A stretch of DNA of 64,000 nt from Pseudomonas lurida (GTDB lineage: Bacteria; Pseudomonadota; Gammaproteobacteria; Pseudomonadales; Pseudomonadaceae), in the NCBI RefSeq assembly GCF_013522705.1, contig NZ_JAAMRE010000015.1, forward strand, positions 55,433 through 119,432. Reading direction: 5' to 3'. Positions 1-12,910 of this stretch are shown one piece after another. The notes under the pieces are model-generated. The model saw only the letters and a list, made by a program, of their open reading frames with translations. It had not been told where the DNA came from and ran no database searches. Position numbers and translations under genes: made by a program. How positions within the stretch are numbered: the first letter of the stretch is position 1; every line of letters begins with the position of its first letter.

Positions 1-3
1 CCC

Positions 4-1332
4 ATGGCCAAGAAGCTTTACATCGAAACCCACGGTTGCCAGATGAACGAGTACGACAGCTCGCGCATGGTCGATCTGCTGGGCGAACACCAGGCCCTGG
101 AAGTCACCGCCCGCGCCGAAGATGCCGACGTGATCCTGCTCAATACCTGCTCGATCCGCGAACGGGCCCAGGACCGTGTGTACTCGCAGCTGGGCCGCTG
201 GCGCGAACTGAAACTGGCCAATCCGGACATGGTGATCGCCGTCGGCGGTTGCGTGGCCAGCCAGGAAGGCGCCGCGATCCGCGACCGCGCGCCCTATGTC
301 GACGTGGTGTTCGGCCCACAGACCCTGCACCGTCTGCCCGAGATGATTGATGCCGCGCGCGTGACCAAGCTGCCGCAGGTCGATGTCTCCTTCCCTGAAA
401 TCGAAAAATTCGATCACCTGCCCGAGCCGCGCATCGATGGCCCCAGCGCCTACGTATCGGTGATGGAAGGCTGCAGCAAGTACTGCACCTTCTGCGTCGT
501 GCCTTATACCCGTGGTGAAGAAGTCAGCCGACCGTTCGACGATGTGCTGGCGGAAATTATCCACCTGGCCGAGAACGGCGTGCGTGAAGTGACCCTGCTG
601 GGCCAGAACGTCAACGGCTATCGCGGCCAGACCCACGACGGGCGGCTGGCGGACCTCGCCGAACTGATCCGCGTGGTCGCGGCGGTTGATGGCATCGAGC
701 GCATTCGCTACACCACCTCGCACCCGCTGGAGTTTTCCGACAGCCTGATCCAGGCCCATGCCGAGGTGCCGGAGCTGGTCAAACATCTGCATCTGCCGGT
801 GCAATCGGGCTCGGACCGCATCCTGTCGGCCATGAAACGCAACCACACCGCCCTGGAATACAAATCCAAGCTGCGCAAATTGCGCGCGGCGGTGCCTGGT
901 ATCTGCATCAGTTCGGACTTTATCGTGGGCTTCCCCGGTGAAACCGAGAAAGACTTCCAGCAGACCATGAAGCTGATCGAAGACGTCGGCTTCGATTTCT
1001 CCTACTCGTTCGTTTACAGCCAACGCCCCGGCACCCCGGCCGCCGACCTGGTAGACGAAACGCCGGAGGCGGTGAAGAAAGAACGCCTGAATGCCCTGCA
1101 ACACCGCCTGAACCAGCAGGGCTTCGAGATCAGCCGACAAATGGTCGGTTCGATCCAGCGCATCCTGGTCACTGACTACTCGAAGAAAGATCCTGGAGAA
1201 TTGCAGGGCCGTACCGAGAACAACCGGATCGTCAACTTCCGCTGCGATAATCCGACATTGATCGGTCAGTTTGCCGATGTGCATATCGACGCGGCGCAGC
1301 CGCACTCGTTGCGCGGCTCGCTGGTGCAATAA
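4..1332 (+). CDS. miaB: tRNA-2-methylthio-N6-dimethylallyladenosine synthase MiaB
   Basis: Radical-SAM methylthiotransferase that adds the 2-methylthio group to i6A37 in tRNAs reading UNN codons. The 442-residue length is normal for the family. The N-terminal UPF0004 domain has three cluster cysteines (C12, C49, C83). The radical-SAM CxxxCxxC motif is C157, C161 and C164, inside CSKYCTFC, and a TRAM-like C-terminus follows. The gene is complete: ATG lies three bases into the window. It is first in the conserved miaB-ybeZ-ybeY-ybeX-lnt run. A REP element separates it from ybeZ, so it may be transcribed partly on its own. Confidence 0.98.
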   Translation: MAKKLYIETHGCQMNEYDSSRMVDLLGEHQALEVTARAEDADVILLNTCSIRERAQDRVYSQLGRWRELKLANPDMVIAVGGCVASQEGAAIRDRAPYVDVVFGPQTLHRLPEMIDAARVTKLPQVDVSFPEIEKFDHLPEPRIDGPSAYVSVMEGCSKYCTFCVVPYTRGEEVSRPFDDVLAEIIHLAENGVREVTLLGQNVNGYRGQTHDGRLADLAELIRVVAAVDGIERIRYTTSHPLEFSDSLIQAHAEVPELVKHLHLPVQSGSDRILSAMKRNHTALEYKSKLRKLRAAVPGICISSDFIVGFPGETEKDFQQTMKLIEDVGFDFSYSFVYSQRPGTPAADLVDETPEAVKKERLNALQHRLNQQGFEISRQMVGSIQRILVTDYSKKDPGELQGRTENNRIVNFRCDNPTLIGQFADVHIDAAQPHSLRGSLVQ

Positions 1333-1363
1333 ATGTGAGAGGGGGCTTGCCCCCTCCCACATT
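1332..1363. repeat. REP-like palindrome
   Basis: Near-perfect hairpin with GGGGGCTTGCCCCC at its core, directly after the miaB stop. The same core recurs at about 5351, 12911-13108, 14096-14176, 32666, 44505 and 44628. It could stabilise the 3' end of the miaB mRNA or reduce read-through. Confidence 0.8.
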
Positions 1364-1463
1364 GGAACCGTGCAACATCCAATGACGTAAGTGCTTTCGT
1401 ACCCGCGTCACTGGCGTTATCCTCTCTTTCACCTAAACAGCCAAAGGGCGGCTAAAAGCAACC

Positions 1464-2468
1464 TTGAACGCACCCATCGCAGAACCCCATCGTTTTATCC
1501 TCGAGCCGTTTGAGGCTCGCCGTTTCGCCAATCTGTGCGGACAGTTCGACGAGCACCTGCGCTTGATCGAACAACGCCTGAGCATCGAGATCCGCAACCG
1601 CGGCAATCAATTCGAGCTCATTGGTGAACCCCAACACACTACGTCCGCAGAAAACCTGCTGCGCCGTCTCTATCGCGAGACGAAGGGCAGCGAGTTGTCC
1701 CCGGAAACCGTGCACCTGTACCTGCAGGAGTCGGCCGTGGAAGACCTGGCCAACAACCCGGTGGCCGAAGCCAGCGTGGCCCTGCGCACCAAGAAAGGCA
1801 TGATTCGCCCGCGCGGCTTGAATCAGCAGCGCTACGTCAAAGAGATTCTCGGCAACGACATCAACTTCGGCATCGGCCCGGCCGGCACCGGCAAGACCTA
1901 CCTGGCCGTGGCCTGCGCGGTGGATGCCCTGGAGCGCGAGCAAGTGCGCCGCATCCTGCTGGTACGCCCGGCGGTCGAGGCTGGCGAAAAGCTCGGTTTC
2001 CTGCCCGGCGACCTGGCCCAGAAGATCGACCCGTACCTGCGCCCGCTCTACGATGCGCTCTACGAGATGCTCGGCTTCGAGTACGTGGCCAAGCTGATCG
2101 AGCGCCAAGTGATCGAGATCGCCCCGCTGGCGTACATGCGCGGCCGGACGCTGAACAACAGTTTCATCATCCTCGACGAAAGCCAGAACACTACCGTCGA
2201 ACAGATGAAGATGTTCCTCACCCGTATCGGTTTCGGTTCCACGGCCGTGATTACCGGCGACGTCACCCAGGTCGACCTGCCCAAAGGTACCAAGTCGGGC
2301 CTCGCCCAGGTGATCGAGGTGCTCAAGGACGTGCCGGGTATCAGCTTCACGCACTTCATGCCCAAGGACGTGGTGCGCCACCCGCTGGTGCAGCGCATTG
2401 TCGAAGCCTACGAGCGCTTCGACCACCGCGATGACGCACCGGCCAAGGACGTTCGCCGCGATGCTTGA
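1464..2468 (+). CDS. ybeZ: PhoH-family ATPase YbeZ
   Basis: PhoH-like P-loop ATPase, 334 residues. The Walker A motif reads GPAGTGKTY near residue 138 and a DESQN Walker B-like motif follows. In E. coli the homologue associates with the endoribonuclease YbeY and RNA maturation. The start is a TTG at 1464; no upstream ATG in this frame gives a better fit to the family N-terminus. The 3' end overlaps the ybeY start by 8 nt, implying translational coupling. Confidence 0.95.
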   Translation: MNAPIAEPHRFILEPFEARRFANLCGQFDEHLRLIEQRLSIEIRNRGNQFELIGEPQHTTSAENLLRRLYRETKGSELSPETVHLYLQESAVEDLANNPVAEASVALRTKKGMIRPRGLNQQRYVKEILGNDINFGIGPAGTGKTYLAVACAVDALEREQVRRILLVRPAVEAGEKLGFLPGDLAQKIDPYLRPLYDALYEMLGFEYVAKLIERQVIEIAPLAYMRGRTLNNSFIILDESQNTTVEQMKMFLTRIGFGSTAVITGDVTQVDLPKGTKSGLAQVIEVLKDVPGISFTHFMPKDVVRHPLVQRIVEAYERFDHRDDAPAKDVRRDA

Positions 2469-2919
2469 GCTTGACCTGCAACTGGCCACCGAAGCGCCGG
2501 CCCCCAGCGAAGAACAGTTCCGGCAATGGTGCGCCTTGGCGCTGCGCCAGCGCTCCGCCGACTCGGAGCTGACCATTCGTCTGGTGGATGAGCCCGAGGG
2601 CCGCGAACTGAACCACACCTGGCGTCAGAAAAACTACGCGACCAACGTGCTGTCCTTCCCCGCCGACGTTCCCGACGAGTTGCTGGACATCCCATTGCTG
2701 GGTGACCTGGTGATCTGCGTCGAAGTCGTCGAGCGCGAAGCCAGGGAACAAGGCAAGGAACTTGAGGCCCACTGGGCCCATCTAGTCATCCACGGCTGCT
2801 TGCATCTCTTGGGTTACGACCATATAGACGATGATGAAGCCGAGGAAATGGAAGCACTGGAACGAACGTTGCTTACCCAATTGGGTCATCCGGACCCCTA
2901 CGCAGATGACGAAGCGTAA
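2461..2919 (+). CDS. ybeY: endoribonuclease YbeY (rRNA maturation factor)
   Basis: Zinc-dependent single-strand endoribonuclease of 152 residues needed for 16S rRNA 3'-end processing and ribosome quality control. The diagnostic zinc motif [11 protein letters not shown] is present near residue 114. The frame is open further upstream, but the ATG at 2461 gives the usual MLELDLQ-type N-terminus and the 8-nt overlap with ybeZ. Confidence 0.97.
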   Translation: MLELDLQLATEAPAPSEEQFRQWCALALRQRSADSELTIRLVDEPEGRELNHTWRQKNYATNVLSFPADVPDELLDIPLLGDLVICVEVVEREAREQGKELEAHWAHLVIHGCLHLLGYDHIDDDEAEEMEALERTLLTQLGHPDPYADDEA

Positions 2920-2961
2920 AAAACACTCAACTGTAACAACAAAGGATTCAGAGTAATCGCT

Positions 2962-3801
2962 ATGAGCGAAGACCGATCGAGCAACGGGCAAAAGTCTTGG
3001 CTGGGTAAGCTGACCCAGGCTTTTGCCCACGAGCCGAAAAACCGCCAGGAGCTGCTGGAGCTGCTGCGCGAGGCCCATCAGAACAAGTTGCTGGACAGCG
3101 AAGCGCTGGCCATCGTCGAAGGCGCCATCCAGGTGGCTGACCTGCAGGTCCGGGACATCATGGTCCCGCGATCGCAGATGATCAGCATCAAGGCGACCCA
3201 GACCCCGCGGGAGTTCCTCCCGGCCGTGATCGACTCGGCGCACTCGCGCTACCCGGTCATCGGTGAAAGCCATGACGACGTCATGGGCGTGCTGCTGGCC
3301 AAGGACCTGCTGCCGCTGATCCTCAAGGAGAACGGCGACAGTTTCAACATCAAGGACCTGCTGCGCCCGGCCACGTTCGTGCCGGAGTCCAAGCGCCTGA
3401 ACGTCCTGCTGCGTGAATTTCGTGCCAACCACAACCACATGGCCATCGTGATCGACGAATACGGCGGCGTGGCGGGCCTGGTGACCATCGAAGACGTACT
3501 GGAACAGATCGTCGGCGATATCGAAGACGAGCACGACGTCGAAGAAGACAGCTACATCAAGCCTCTGCCCAGTGGCGATTTCCTGATCAAGGCGTTGACG
3601 CCGATCGAGAACTTCAACGAGTTCTTTGACAGCGAATTCTCCGATGATGAGTTCGACACGGTGGGTGGCCTGGTGATGAGTGCGTTCGGGCACTTGCCCA
3701 AGCGTAACGAAACCACCGAGATCGGCGCTTATCGCTTCCGCATCCTGAATGCCGACAGCCGCCGTATCCACTTGATTCGTTTGACACCTATCGCCCGCTA
3801 A
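2962..3801 (+). CDS. ybeX: CorC/YbeX family protein, CBS-domain transporter-associated
   Basis: Protein of 279 residues with paired CBS domains (about 65-190) and a C-terminal CorC/HlyC transporter-associated domain. There is no transmembrane region, so this is the short cytosolic YbeX form. Homologues are linked to Mg/Co efflux and, in E. coli, to ribosome metabolism alongside YbeY. It lies 42 nt after ybeY and 8 nt before lnt. Confidence 0.93.
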   Translation: MSEDRSSNGQKSWLGKLTQAFAHEPKNRQELLELLREAHQNKLLDSEALAIVEGAIQVADLQVRDIMVPRSQMISIKATQTPREFLPAVIDSAHSRYPVIGESHDDVMGVLLAKDLLPLILKENGDSFNIKDLLRPATFVPESKRLNVLLREFRANHNHMAIVIDEYGGVAGLVTIEDVLEQIVGDIEDEHDVEEDSYIKPLPSGDFLIKALTPIENFNEFFDSEFSDDEFDTVGGLVMSAFGHLPKRNETTEIGAYRFRILNADSRRIHLIRLTPIAR

Positions 3802-3809
3802 GGACTGAC

Positions 3810-5333
3810 ATGCGCCGTCTCATCGCACCCGGCTGGCCCGGTAACCTGCTGGCCGTGGTGGCCGGCGCCATCACCACCCTGGCGTTGGCGCCATTCGACC
3901 TATGGCCGTTTGCGCTGGTGGCCGTGGGACTGTTCTATGTCGGGCTGCGGGAACTGACCCCACGCCAGGCCCTGGGGCGCGGCTGGTGCTTCGGTTTCGG
4001 CCTGTTCGGGGCCGGCACCAGCTGGATCTACTACAGCATCCACCACTTCGGCGGCGCCTCGGTGCTGCTGGCGGGTTTCCTGATGCTGCTGTTCACCGCT
4101 GCGATTGCCTGGTTCTTCGCCCTGCCGGCCTGGCTGTGGGCGCGCTGGTTGCGTCGCAATGAAGCACCGTTGGCGGATGCACTGACGTTTGCCGCATTGT
4201 GGGTGGGCCAGGAGGCGTTTCGCGGGTGGTTCCTCACTGGGTTCCCGTGGCTCTACTCCGGCTACAGCCAACTCGATGGCCCGCTCAGCGGCCTGGCGCC
4301 CGTCGGCGGCATGTGGCTGATTTCCTTTGCCCTGGCACTCACAGCCGCTTTGCTGTGCAACCTGCCGCGCTTGCTGGCCGGCAAGCGCAATGCGTTTGTC
4401 GGCGCGGGCCTGGTGCTGCTGGTTGCGCCGTGGGCTATCGGCCTGGCCCTCAAGCATCACGCCTGGACCAACCCTTCTGGCGCCCCGCTCAGCGTGGCGG
4501 CCATTCAGGGCAACGTTGAGCAGAGCATGAAGTGGGACCCGGAGCAGCTCAACGCGCAATTGGCGCTGTACCGTGACATGAGTTTCACGTCCAAGCCTGT
4601 CGACCTGCTGGTATGGCCGGAAACCGCCGTGCCGGTGCTTAAGGAGTCGGTAGAGGGCTACCTGGGCATGATGGGCAAGTTTGCCGCCGATCGGCATACC
4701 GCGCTCATCACCGGTGTGCCGATTCGCCAGGAAGTGCGCCATCAGAAGCGCTATTTCAACGGCATTACCGTAGTGGGCGAAGGCGACGGCACCTACTTGA
4801 AGCAGAAACTGGTGCCTTTCGGTGAGTACGTACCGCTGCAGGACATGCTGCGCGGGCTGATCGCGTTCTTTGACCTGCCCATGTCCGACTTCGCGCGCGG
4901 CCCGTCCGACCAGCCGATGCTGCAAGCCAAGGGCTATCAGATCGCACCGTTCATTTGCTACGAAGTGGTTTACCCGGAATTCGCCGCAGGCCTCTCGGCC
5001 CAGAGCGACCTGTTGCTGACCATCAGCAACGACACGTGGTTCGGGCGCTCCATCGGCCCGTTGCAGCATCTGCAGATGGCGCAGATGCGCGCGCTCGAAG
5101 CCGGTCGCTGGATGATCCGCGCCACCAATAATGGCGTGACCGGTCTGATCAACCCGTTTGGGCAGATTACCGCGCAGATCCCGCAGTTCGAACGCGGCAT
5201 TCTGTACGGCGAAGTGGTGCCGATGCACGAGCTCACGCCGTATCTGCAATGGCGCTCGTGGCCGCTGATCATCGTGTGCCTGGTGTTGTTTGGTTGGGCG
5301 CTGCTGGCAGGCCGGATGGCCAAAACCGTCTAA
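3810..5333 (+). CDS. lnt: apolipoprotein N-acyltransferase Lnt
   Basis: Inner-membrane enzyme that N-acylates the diacylglyceryl-cysteine of lipoproteins, the last step before Lol sorting. The N-terminal half holds 5-6 hydrophobic helices and the C-terminal half is a nitrilase-like periplasmic domain. The catalytic triad contexts are visible: Glu in WPETAVP, Lys in QKLVPFGEY and Cys in FICYEVVYPE. A final helix closes the 507-residue protein. Several lipoproteins in this window (LptE, RlpA, the MORN protein) would be its clients. Confidence 0.97.
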   Translation: MRRLIAPGWPGNLLAVVAGAITTLALAPFDLWPFALVAVGLFYVGLRELTPRQALGRGWCFGFGLFGAGTSWIYYSIHHFGGASVLLAGFLMLLFTAAIAWFFALPAWLWARWLRRNEAPLADALTFAALWVGQEAFRGWFLTGFPWLYSGYSQLDGPLSGLAPVGGMWLISFALALTAALLCNLPRLLAGKRNAFVGAGLVLLVAPWAIGLALKHHAWTNPSGAPLSVAAIQGNVEQSMKWDPEQLNAQLALYRDMSFTSKPVDLLVWPETAVPVLKESVEGYLGMMGKFAADRHTALITGVPIRQEVRHQKRYFNGITVVGEGDGTYLKQKLVPFGEYVPLQDMLRGLIAFFDLPMSDFARGPSDQPMLQAKGYQIAPFICYEVVYPEFAAGLSAQSDLLLTISNDTWFGRSIGPLQHLQMAQMRALEAGRWMIRATNNGVTGLINPFGQITAQIPQFERGILYGEVVPMHELTPYLQWRSWPLIIVCLVLFGWALLAGRMAKTV

Positions 5334-5350
5334 CGACACAACGCAAAGCC

Positions 5351-5381
5351 AATGCGGGAGGAGGCTTGCTCCTCCCACATT
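5351..5381. repeat. REP-like palindrome between convergent genes
   Basis: Inverted repeat GGGAGGAGGCTTGCTCCTCCC between the lnt stop and the stop of the minus-strand DUF218 gene. It is probably a bidirectional 3'-end structure. Confidence 0.75.
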
Positions 5382-5392
5382 GGCCTGCGGTG

Positions 5393-6154
5393 TTATCGAT
5401 AGAACAACCGATACCCCACCTGCCCTACCGCCTCGTTGATCAATTGCCCGCTCTGCCACACCGACTTGAACTCGGGCATCCAGCCGCCCAGCGGCCGGGC
5501 GTTGTCCACGCCCAGGAACCCCACCGGCGCGGGCACGACGGTAAAGCCGGCCTTTTCAAAACTCCACACCGAACGCGGCATGTGCCAGGCCTGGGTCACG
5601 ACGACCACGCGCTTGATGCCCTGGGGCAACAGCACCTCGGCACTCATCTGCGCGTTTTCCCAAGTGGTCCGGCTGCGTTCTTCCTTCCAGCGCACGGTCA
5701 CACCGAAGTCATCCTGCATCGACACCGCCATCAACTGCGCTTCGCTGGGCGGCGTGCCGTAATGCAGGCCGCCGGTGGTCAGCACCGGCAACCCCGATGC
5801 CTTGGCCAGGCGTGCGGCATAGCGCTGGCGCTCCAGGCCGATACCGGTAGGCTGGTCGGCGCCCCAGGCCGGGTCACCGCGCTCGCGCCCGGAGCCCAGC
5901 ACGACAATGGCGTCGGCACGCTGGGCCAGGCTCGACCAATCCTCAAGGGCCAGCGGTGGCTCGGTCTCAAGCGCGCGCGCCCCCCACTCCACCATCACGG
6001 GCAGGCTGATCAGCCACATACCGCCAAACCCGAGGGCAAAGCACGCGCCGGCCAGCCTGGGACGGCTGCGACGAAACCACCAGGCAAGCGCCAGCAACAG
6101 CAAAAGGATGCCGGGCGGCAGGAGCAACTGTTTGATGAAATAGCGAATAGGCAT
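5393..6154 (-). CDS. YdcF/DUF218 family membrane protein
   Basis: About 253 residues. Two N-terminal hydrophobic helices (about 8-25 and 35-55) precede a DUF218 domain with the VLGSGRERG motif and a QAWHMPRS segment. The family includes ElyC/SanA-type proteins linked to envelope polysaccharide, but the reaction is unsettled. The frame stays open to a TTG at 6238. The ATG at about 6154 is preferred because the extra residues are not membrane-like and the short form is the usual length. It converges with lnt. Confidence 0.85.
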   Translation of the reverse strand: MPIRYFIKQLLLPPGILLLLLALAWWFRRSRPRLAGACFALGFGGMWLISLPVMVEWGARALETEPPLALEDWSSLAQRADAIVVLGSGRERGDPAWGADQPTGIGLERQRYAARLAKASGLPVLTTGGLHYGTPPSEAQLMAVSMQDDFGVTVRWKEERSRTTWENAQMSAEVLLPQGIKRVVVVTQAWHMPRSVWSFEKAGFTVVPAPVGFLGVDNARPLGGWMPEFKSVWQSGQLINEAVGQVGYRLFYR

Positions 6155-6191
6155 CGGGCATCTCCATAGATGCCCGAAGCCTAAGGTGTAG

Positions 6192-9443
<3,252 letters not shown>

Positions 9444-9448
9444 TCGGA

Positions 9449-9475
9449 TCGGGCGCAGGGCTTGAGCCCTGCGCC
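9449..9475 (+). terminator. GC hairpin after leuS
   Basis: Inverted repeat with arms GGCGCAGGGC and GCCCTGCGCC just after the leuS stop. It has no T-run, so it may be an mRNA-stabilising or attenuating hairpin rather than a strong terminator before lptE. Confidence 0.5.
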
Positions 9476-9531
9476 GAATTAAACCTTCGGGGCCGCGATA
9501 AGGCCCGCCTGGTTTCAAGGGGAGCAACAAA

Positions 9532-10143
9532 ATGATCAAACGCAATCTGCTGGTTATGGGCCTTGCCGTGCTGCTGAGCGCTTGCGGCTTCCAGCTGCGC
9601 GGTACCGGCACCAACGACCTGACGATCAAGGAACTGGATCTCAGTGCCCGCAACGCCTACGGCGAAACCGTGACGCAACTGCGTCAGGTCCTGGAAAACA
9701 GCGGCGTGCGCGTCTACGCCGGTGCGCCCTACAAGCTGGTGCTGGTGGACGAGAAAGAAACCCAGCGTAACCTGAGCTACGCCAGTGCAGGCCGTGCCTC
9801 GGACGTCGAACTGAGCACCCTGCTCATGTTTGAAGTGCAGGGCCGTGACCACCTGCCGTTGATGGGTGACAAGATCCAGGTGCAGAAGGTCGTGAGCCAC
9901 GATGGCAACAACCTGGTGGGTTCGGATTCGGAAGTTATCCAAGTGCGCAAGGAAATGCGTCGCGAGCTGATCCAGCGCATGATGCTGCGCCTGCAATTGC
10001 TCACTCCGCAGCAGTTGGAGGAGCTGCAACGTACGGCTGACAACAAGGCCAAGGCCGAAGCCGATGCCCTGAAAGCAGCCCAAGAGTACGAAGACAACAC
10101 GCCGAAACAATCGCCTGTCGAAGTACCGGTTCCGGTCGAGTAA
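9532..10143 (+). CDS. lptE: LPS-assembly lipoprotein LptE
   Basis: Outer-membrane lipoprotein that plugs the LptD barrel in LPS export. The signal sequence ends in a lipobox (LLSAC, Cys about residue 17) followed by the family motif GFQLRGTG. At 203 residues it is slightly long, with a C-terminal Ala/Glu/Pro-rich tail as in other pseudomonads. It sits 88 nt after leuS and 39 nt before holA, the conserved order. Confidence 0.95.
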   Translation: MIKRNLLVMGLAVLLSACGFQLRGTGTNDLTIKELDLSARNAYGETVTQLRQVLENSGVRVYAGAPYKLVLVDEKETQRNLSYASAGRASDVELSTLLMFEVQGRDHLPLMGDKIQVQKVVSHDGNNLVGSDSEVIQVRKEMRRELIQRMMLRLQLLTPQQLEELQRTADNKAKAEADALKAAQEYEDNTPKQSPVEVPVPVE

Positions 10144-10182
10144 GCCCGACGGGGCGCCCCAGGCGCCCCGTTCGCCCTGCCT

Positions 10183-11220
10183 ATGAAACTCGCTCCCGCC
10201 CAACTCGCCAAACACCTGCAAGGTGGCCTTGCGCCTGTCTATATTGTCAGCGGCGATGACCCGCTGCTGTGCCAGGAAGCCGCGGACGCCATTCGCACGG
10301 CCGCACGCCAGCAAGGTTTCGATGAACGCCAAGTCTTCAGCGCGGACGCCAGTTTCGACTGGGGCACGTTGCTGCAAGCTGGTGCGAGCATGTCGTTGTT
10401 CGCCGAAAAGCGCCTGCTGGAACTGCGCCTGCCTTCGGGCAAGCCCGGTGACAAAGGCGCCGCCGCCTTGATGGAATACTGCGCGCGCCCCGCCGAGGAC
10501 ACCGTGCTGCTGATCAGCCTGCCCAAACTCGACGGCAGTGCGCAAAAAACCAAATGGGGCAAGGCCCTGGTCGAAGGTGCACAGACCCAGTTCATCCAGA
10601 TCTGGCCGGTGGACAGCAACCAGTTGCCGCAATGGATTCGCCAGCGCCTGTCTCAATCGGGGCTGGCAGCGACCCAGGACGCGGTCGAGCTGATTGCGGC
10701 ACGGGTCGAAGGCAACTTGCTCGCCGCCGCCCAGGAGATCGAAAAGCTCAAGCTGATGGCAGAAGACGGGCAGATTACCGTCGAAACCGTCCAGGGCGCC
10801 GTGGCGGATAGCGCGCGCTTTGACGTATTCGGACTGGTGGATGCGATTCTCAACGGCGAACCCGCCCACGCCCTGCGCATGCTCGAAGGCCTGCGCGGCG
10901 AAGGGGTGGAGCCGCCGGTGATTCTGTGGGCCCTGGCCCGTGAATTGCGGGTGCTGGCCAATATTTCCCTGCAATACAGCCAGGGCACGCCGCTGGACAA
11001 GTGCTTCAGCCAGGCCCGGCCGCCGATATGGGACAAGCGCAAACCCTTGATGAGCAAAGCCCTGCAACGGCACTCGGCGCAACGCTGGGCGCAACTGTTG
11101 CTGGAAGCTCAGCGCATCGATGCGCAGATCAAAGGACAAGCGGCCGGCTCGCCGTGGATGAGCCTGAGTCGTCTGGCGCTGCTGATGTCCGGGCAACGCC
11201 TGACACTTCCCGCCGAATAA
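10183..11220 (+). CDS. holA: DNA polymerase III delta subunit HolA
   Basis: 345-residue clamp-loader subunit that opens the beta clamp. The N-terminal segment YIVSGDDPLLCQEA and the three-domain AAA-like layout match HolA. A GC-rich inverted repeat (GGGGCGCC / GGCGCCCC, about 10150-10172) lies between lptE and this gene. Confidence 0.96.
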   Translation: MKLAPAQLAKHLQGGLAPVYIVSGDDPLLCQEAADAIRTAARQQGFDERQVFSADASFDWGTLLQAGASMSLFAEKRLLELRLPSGKPGDKGAAALMEYCARPAEDTVLLISLPKLDGSAQKTKWGKALVEGAQTQFIQIWPVDSNQLPQWIRQRLSQSGLAATQDAVELIAARVEGNLLAAAQEIEKLKLMAEDGQITVETVQGAVADSARFDVFGLVDAILNGEPAHALRMLEGLRGEGVEPPVILWALARELRVLANISLQYSQGTPLDKCFSQARPPIWDKRKPLMSKALQRHSAQRWAQLLLEAQRIDAQIKGQAAGSPWMSLSRLALLMSGQRLTLPAE

Positions 11221-11332
11221 CCCTCCCACCTGTTGACCGCGTTAACATTTCAAAAAACGTGTCGGGCTTTACAGCGGTCAAACTTCGGCAGATGATTTGC
11301 GCCGTTGTAACCACCTATCGAGAGTACCGACC

Positions 11333-11497
11333 ATGAGCAAAAAGCCATCCAAGCATGGCCCCAACAAGGCCAAATCCATCATCGCCCAGCCACTGTTCCG
11401 CAGCCGTCAGGAACGCGCCGGCAAGGGCAAAGGCAGTTACCGTCGCGAAGCCTTCCAGTCTAACAGCTGGGAGGCTTCTTACTTTCTGGCTGCCTGA
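11333..11497 (+). CDS. arfA: alternative ribosome-rescue factor ArfA
   Basis: 54-residue basic protein that recruits RF2 to ribosomes stalled on non-stop mRNA as a back-up to tmRNA. Family hallmarks are PLFRSR (residues 20-25), KGKGSY (31-36) and the WEAS segment (46-49). The ATG at 11333 is preferred over an in-frame upstream start because MSKKPSK gives the normal length. A 12-bp hairpin lies inside the last third of the gene. In enterobacteria such a hairpin truncates the mRNA, making arfA translation itself depend on tmRNA status. Confidence 0.93.
   Translation: MSKKPSKHGPNKAKSIIAQPLFRSRQERAGKGKGSYRREAFQSNSWEASYFLAA
11447..11482 (+). terminator. intragenic hairpin in arfA
   Basis: Arms 11447-11458 and 11467-11478 pair over 12 bp with one G-U wobble around an 8-nt loop and are followed by a T-rich stretch. 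The structure ends before the arfA stop codon, so termination or RNase III cleavage here yields a non-stop transcript. Confidence 0.8.
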
Positions 11498-11558
11498 AGG
11501 CAAGCGCCCCTTTGGCATGATAAGGTCTGCACCTGATTTGTAATCCCTGGACCTGTGC

Positions 11559-12884
11559 ATGCCCTCTAGTCTTTCCCGTCGTTGGCACCTGCGCCAATTG
11601 ATTGCTGCCTCCAGCCTCATCCTGCTCGTCGCCTGCGCGGAAAAACCTACCGCCGCCGACGCCCAGCCCCTGCCCTCACTCCAGACCGCCCCTGTGGTAG
11701 CGCCCGCTGTCGTGGCCCCGCTGGCCGTGGACAACCTGGATATCCAACCGACCCAGACCTTTGCCGAATGGCAGGCCGGCTTTCGTGTGGAGGCCCTGAA
11801 GGCCGGCATCGCGCCTGCGGTGTTCGACACGGCCTTCGCCAATGTCACCCCTGACATGGCGGTGATACGCGCCGACCGCAGCCAACCGGAATTTTCTCGC
11901 CCGGTTTGGGAATACCTCGACGGCGCCCTGTCGCCGGTACGCGTGCGCAATGGCCAGGCGCTGCTGATCAAATATGCCGACATCCTGCAAAGCATCGAAC
12001 AACGCTATGGCGTCGACCGTCAGGCATTGGTTTCGGTGTGGGGCATGGAAAGTAACTTCGGCCAGTTCCAGGGCAACAATTCGGTGATCCGCTCCCTGGC
12101 GACCCTGGCCTACGAAGGCCGCCGACCGGCGTTCGCCCAGGCGCAATTGCTGGCGGCGCTGCAGATCATCCAACACGGCGATATCGCCGCCGACCAGATG
12201 AAGGGTTCCTGGGCCGGGGCCATGGGCCAGACCCAATTTATCCCGACCACCTACAACACCCACGCCGTGGACTTTGACGGCGACGGCCGCCGCGATATCT
12301 GGAACAGCCCGGCCGACGCCCTCGCCTCCACCGCTCACTACCTGCAAAGCTCCGGCTGGCAGAAAGGCCAGCCGTGGGGCTTTGAGGTCAAGCAACTGCC
12401 ATCCAGCTTCGATTACGCCCTGGCGGACGGCGGCACGCGCAAGACCGTCGCCGAATGGCTGAAATTGGGCATCCAATTGCCACCGGGCGCCAGCATGCCG
12501 CCCAACGTCGATCAACTCTCCGCCGCGCTGCTGCTGCCGGCGGGTTACCGTGGCCCGGCGTTCCTGGTACTGGATAACTTCCGCGCGATCCTCAAGTACA
12601 ACAACTCTTCGTCCTATGCGCTGGCGGTCGGCCTGCTGTCCGAGCGCTTTGGCGGCGGTGGCGTGATTCGTGGCGAATGGCCGAAGGATGAACTGCCCCT
12701 GAGCCGCACGCAGCGCATTGACCTGCAGACAGCACTCAGCGCCAAAGGCTATGACGCGGGCAACCCGGACGGCATCATTGGCGCCAATACCCGCAAGGCC
12801 ATTCGCGCGGCGCAGCAGGCACTGGGCTGGCCGGCGGATGGGTATCCGACGGTGAAGTTGCTGGAATCGCTGCAGAGCCGCTAG
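11559..12884 (+). CDS. MltB/SltB-family lytic murein transglycosylase with peptidoglycan-binding domain
   Basis: Periplasmic lipoprotein of 441 residues that cleaves MurNAc-GlcNAc bonds. The signal has a lipobox (LLVAC, Cys about 26). The catalytic glutamate is in VWGMESNFGQ and the family motif GAMGQTQFIPTTY follows. The C-terminal ~60 residues form a peptidoglycan-binding-1 domain ending in NTRKAIRAAQQ. It is a second paralogue beside the mltB at 18590. Confidence 0.92.
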   Translation: MPSSLSRRWHLRQLIAASSLILLVACAEKPTAADAQPLPSLQTAPVVAPAVVAPLAVDNLDIQPTQTFAEWQAGFRVEALKAGIAPAVFDTAFANVTPDMAVIRADRSQPEFSRPVWEYLDGALSPVRVRNGQALLIKYADILQSIEQRYGVDRQALVSVWGMESNFGQFQGNNSVIRSLATLAYEGRRPAFAQAQLLAALQIIQHGDIAADQMKGSWAGAMGQTQFIPTTYNTHAVDFDGDGRRDIWNSPADALASTAHYLQSSGWQKGQPWGFEVKQLPSSFDYALADGGTRKTVAEWLKLGIQLPPGASMPPNVDQLSAALLLPAGYRGPAFLVLDNFRAILKYNNSSSYALAVGLLSERFGGGGVIRGEWPKDELPLSRTQRIDLQTALSAKGYDAGNPDGIIGANTRKAIRAAQQALGWPADGYPTVKLLESLQSR

Positions 12885-12910
12885 ATCTGCTGATGGCGAC
12901 TATCGCTATC

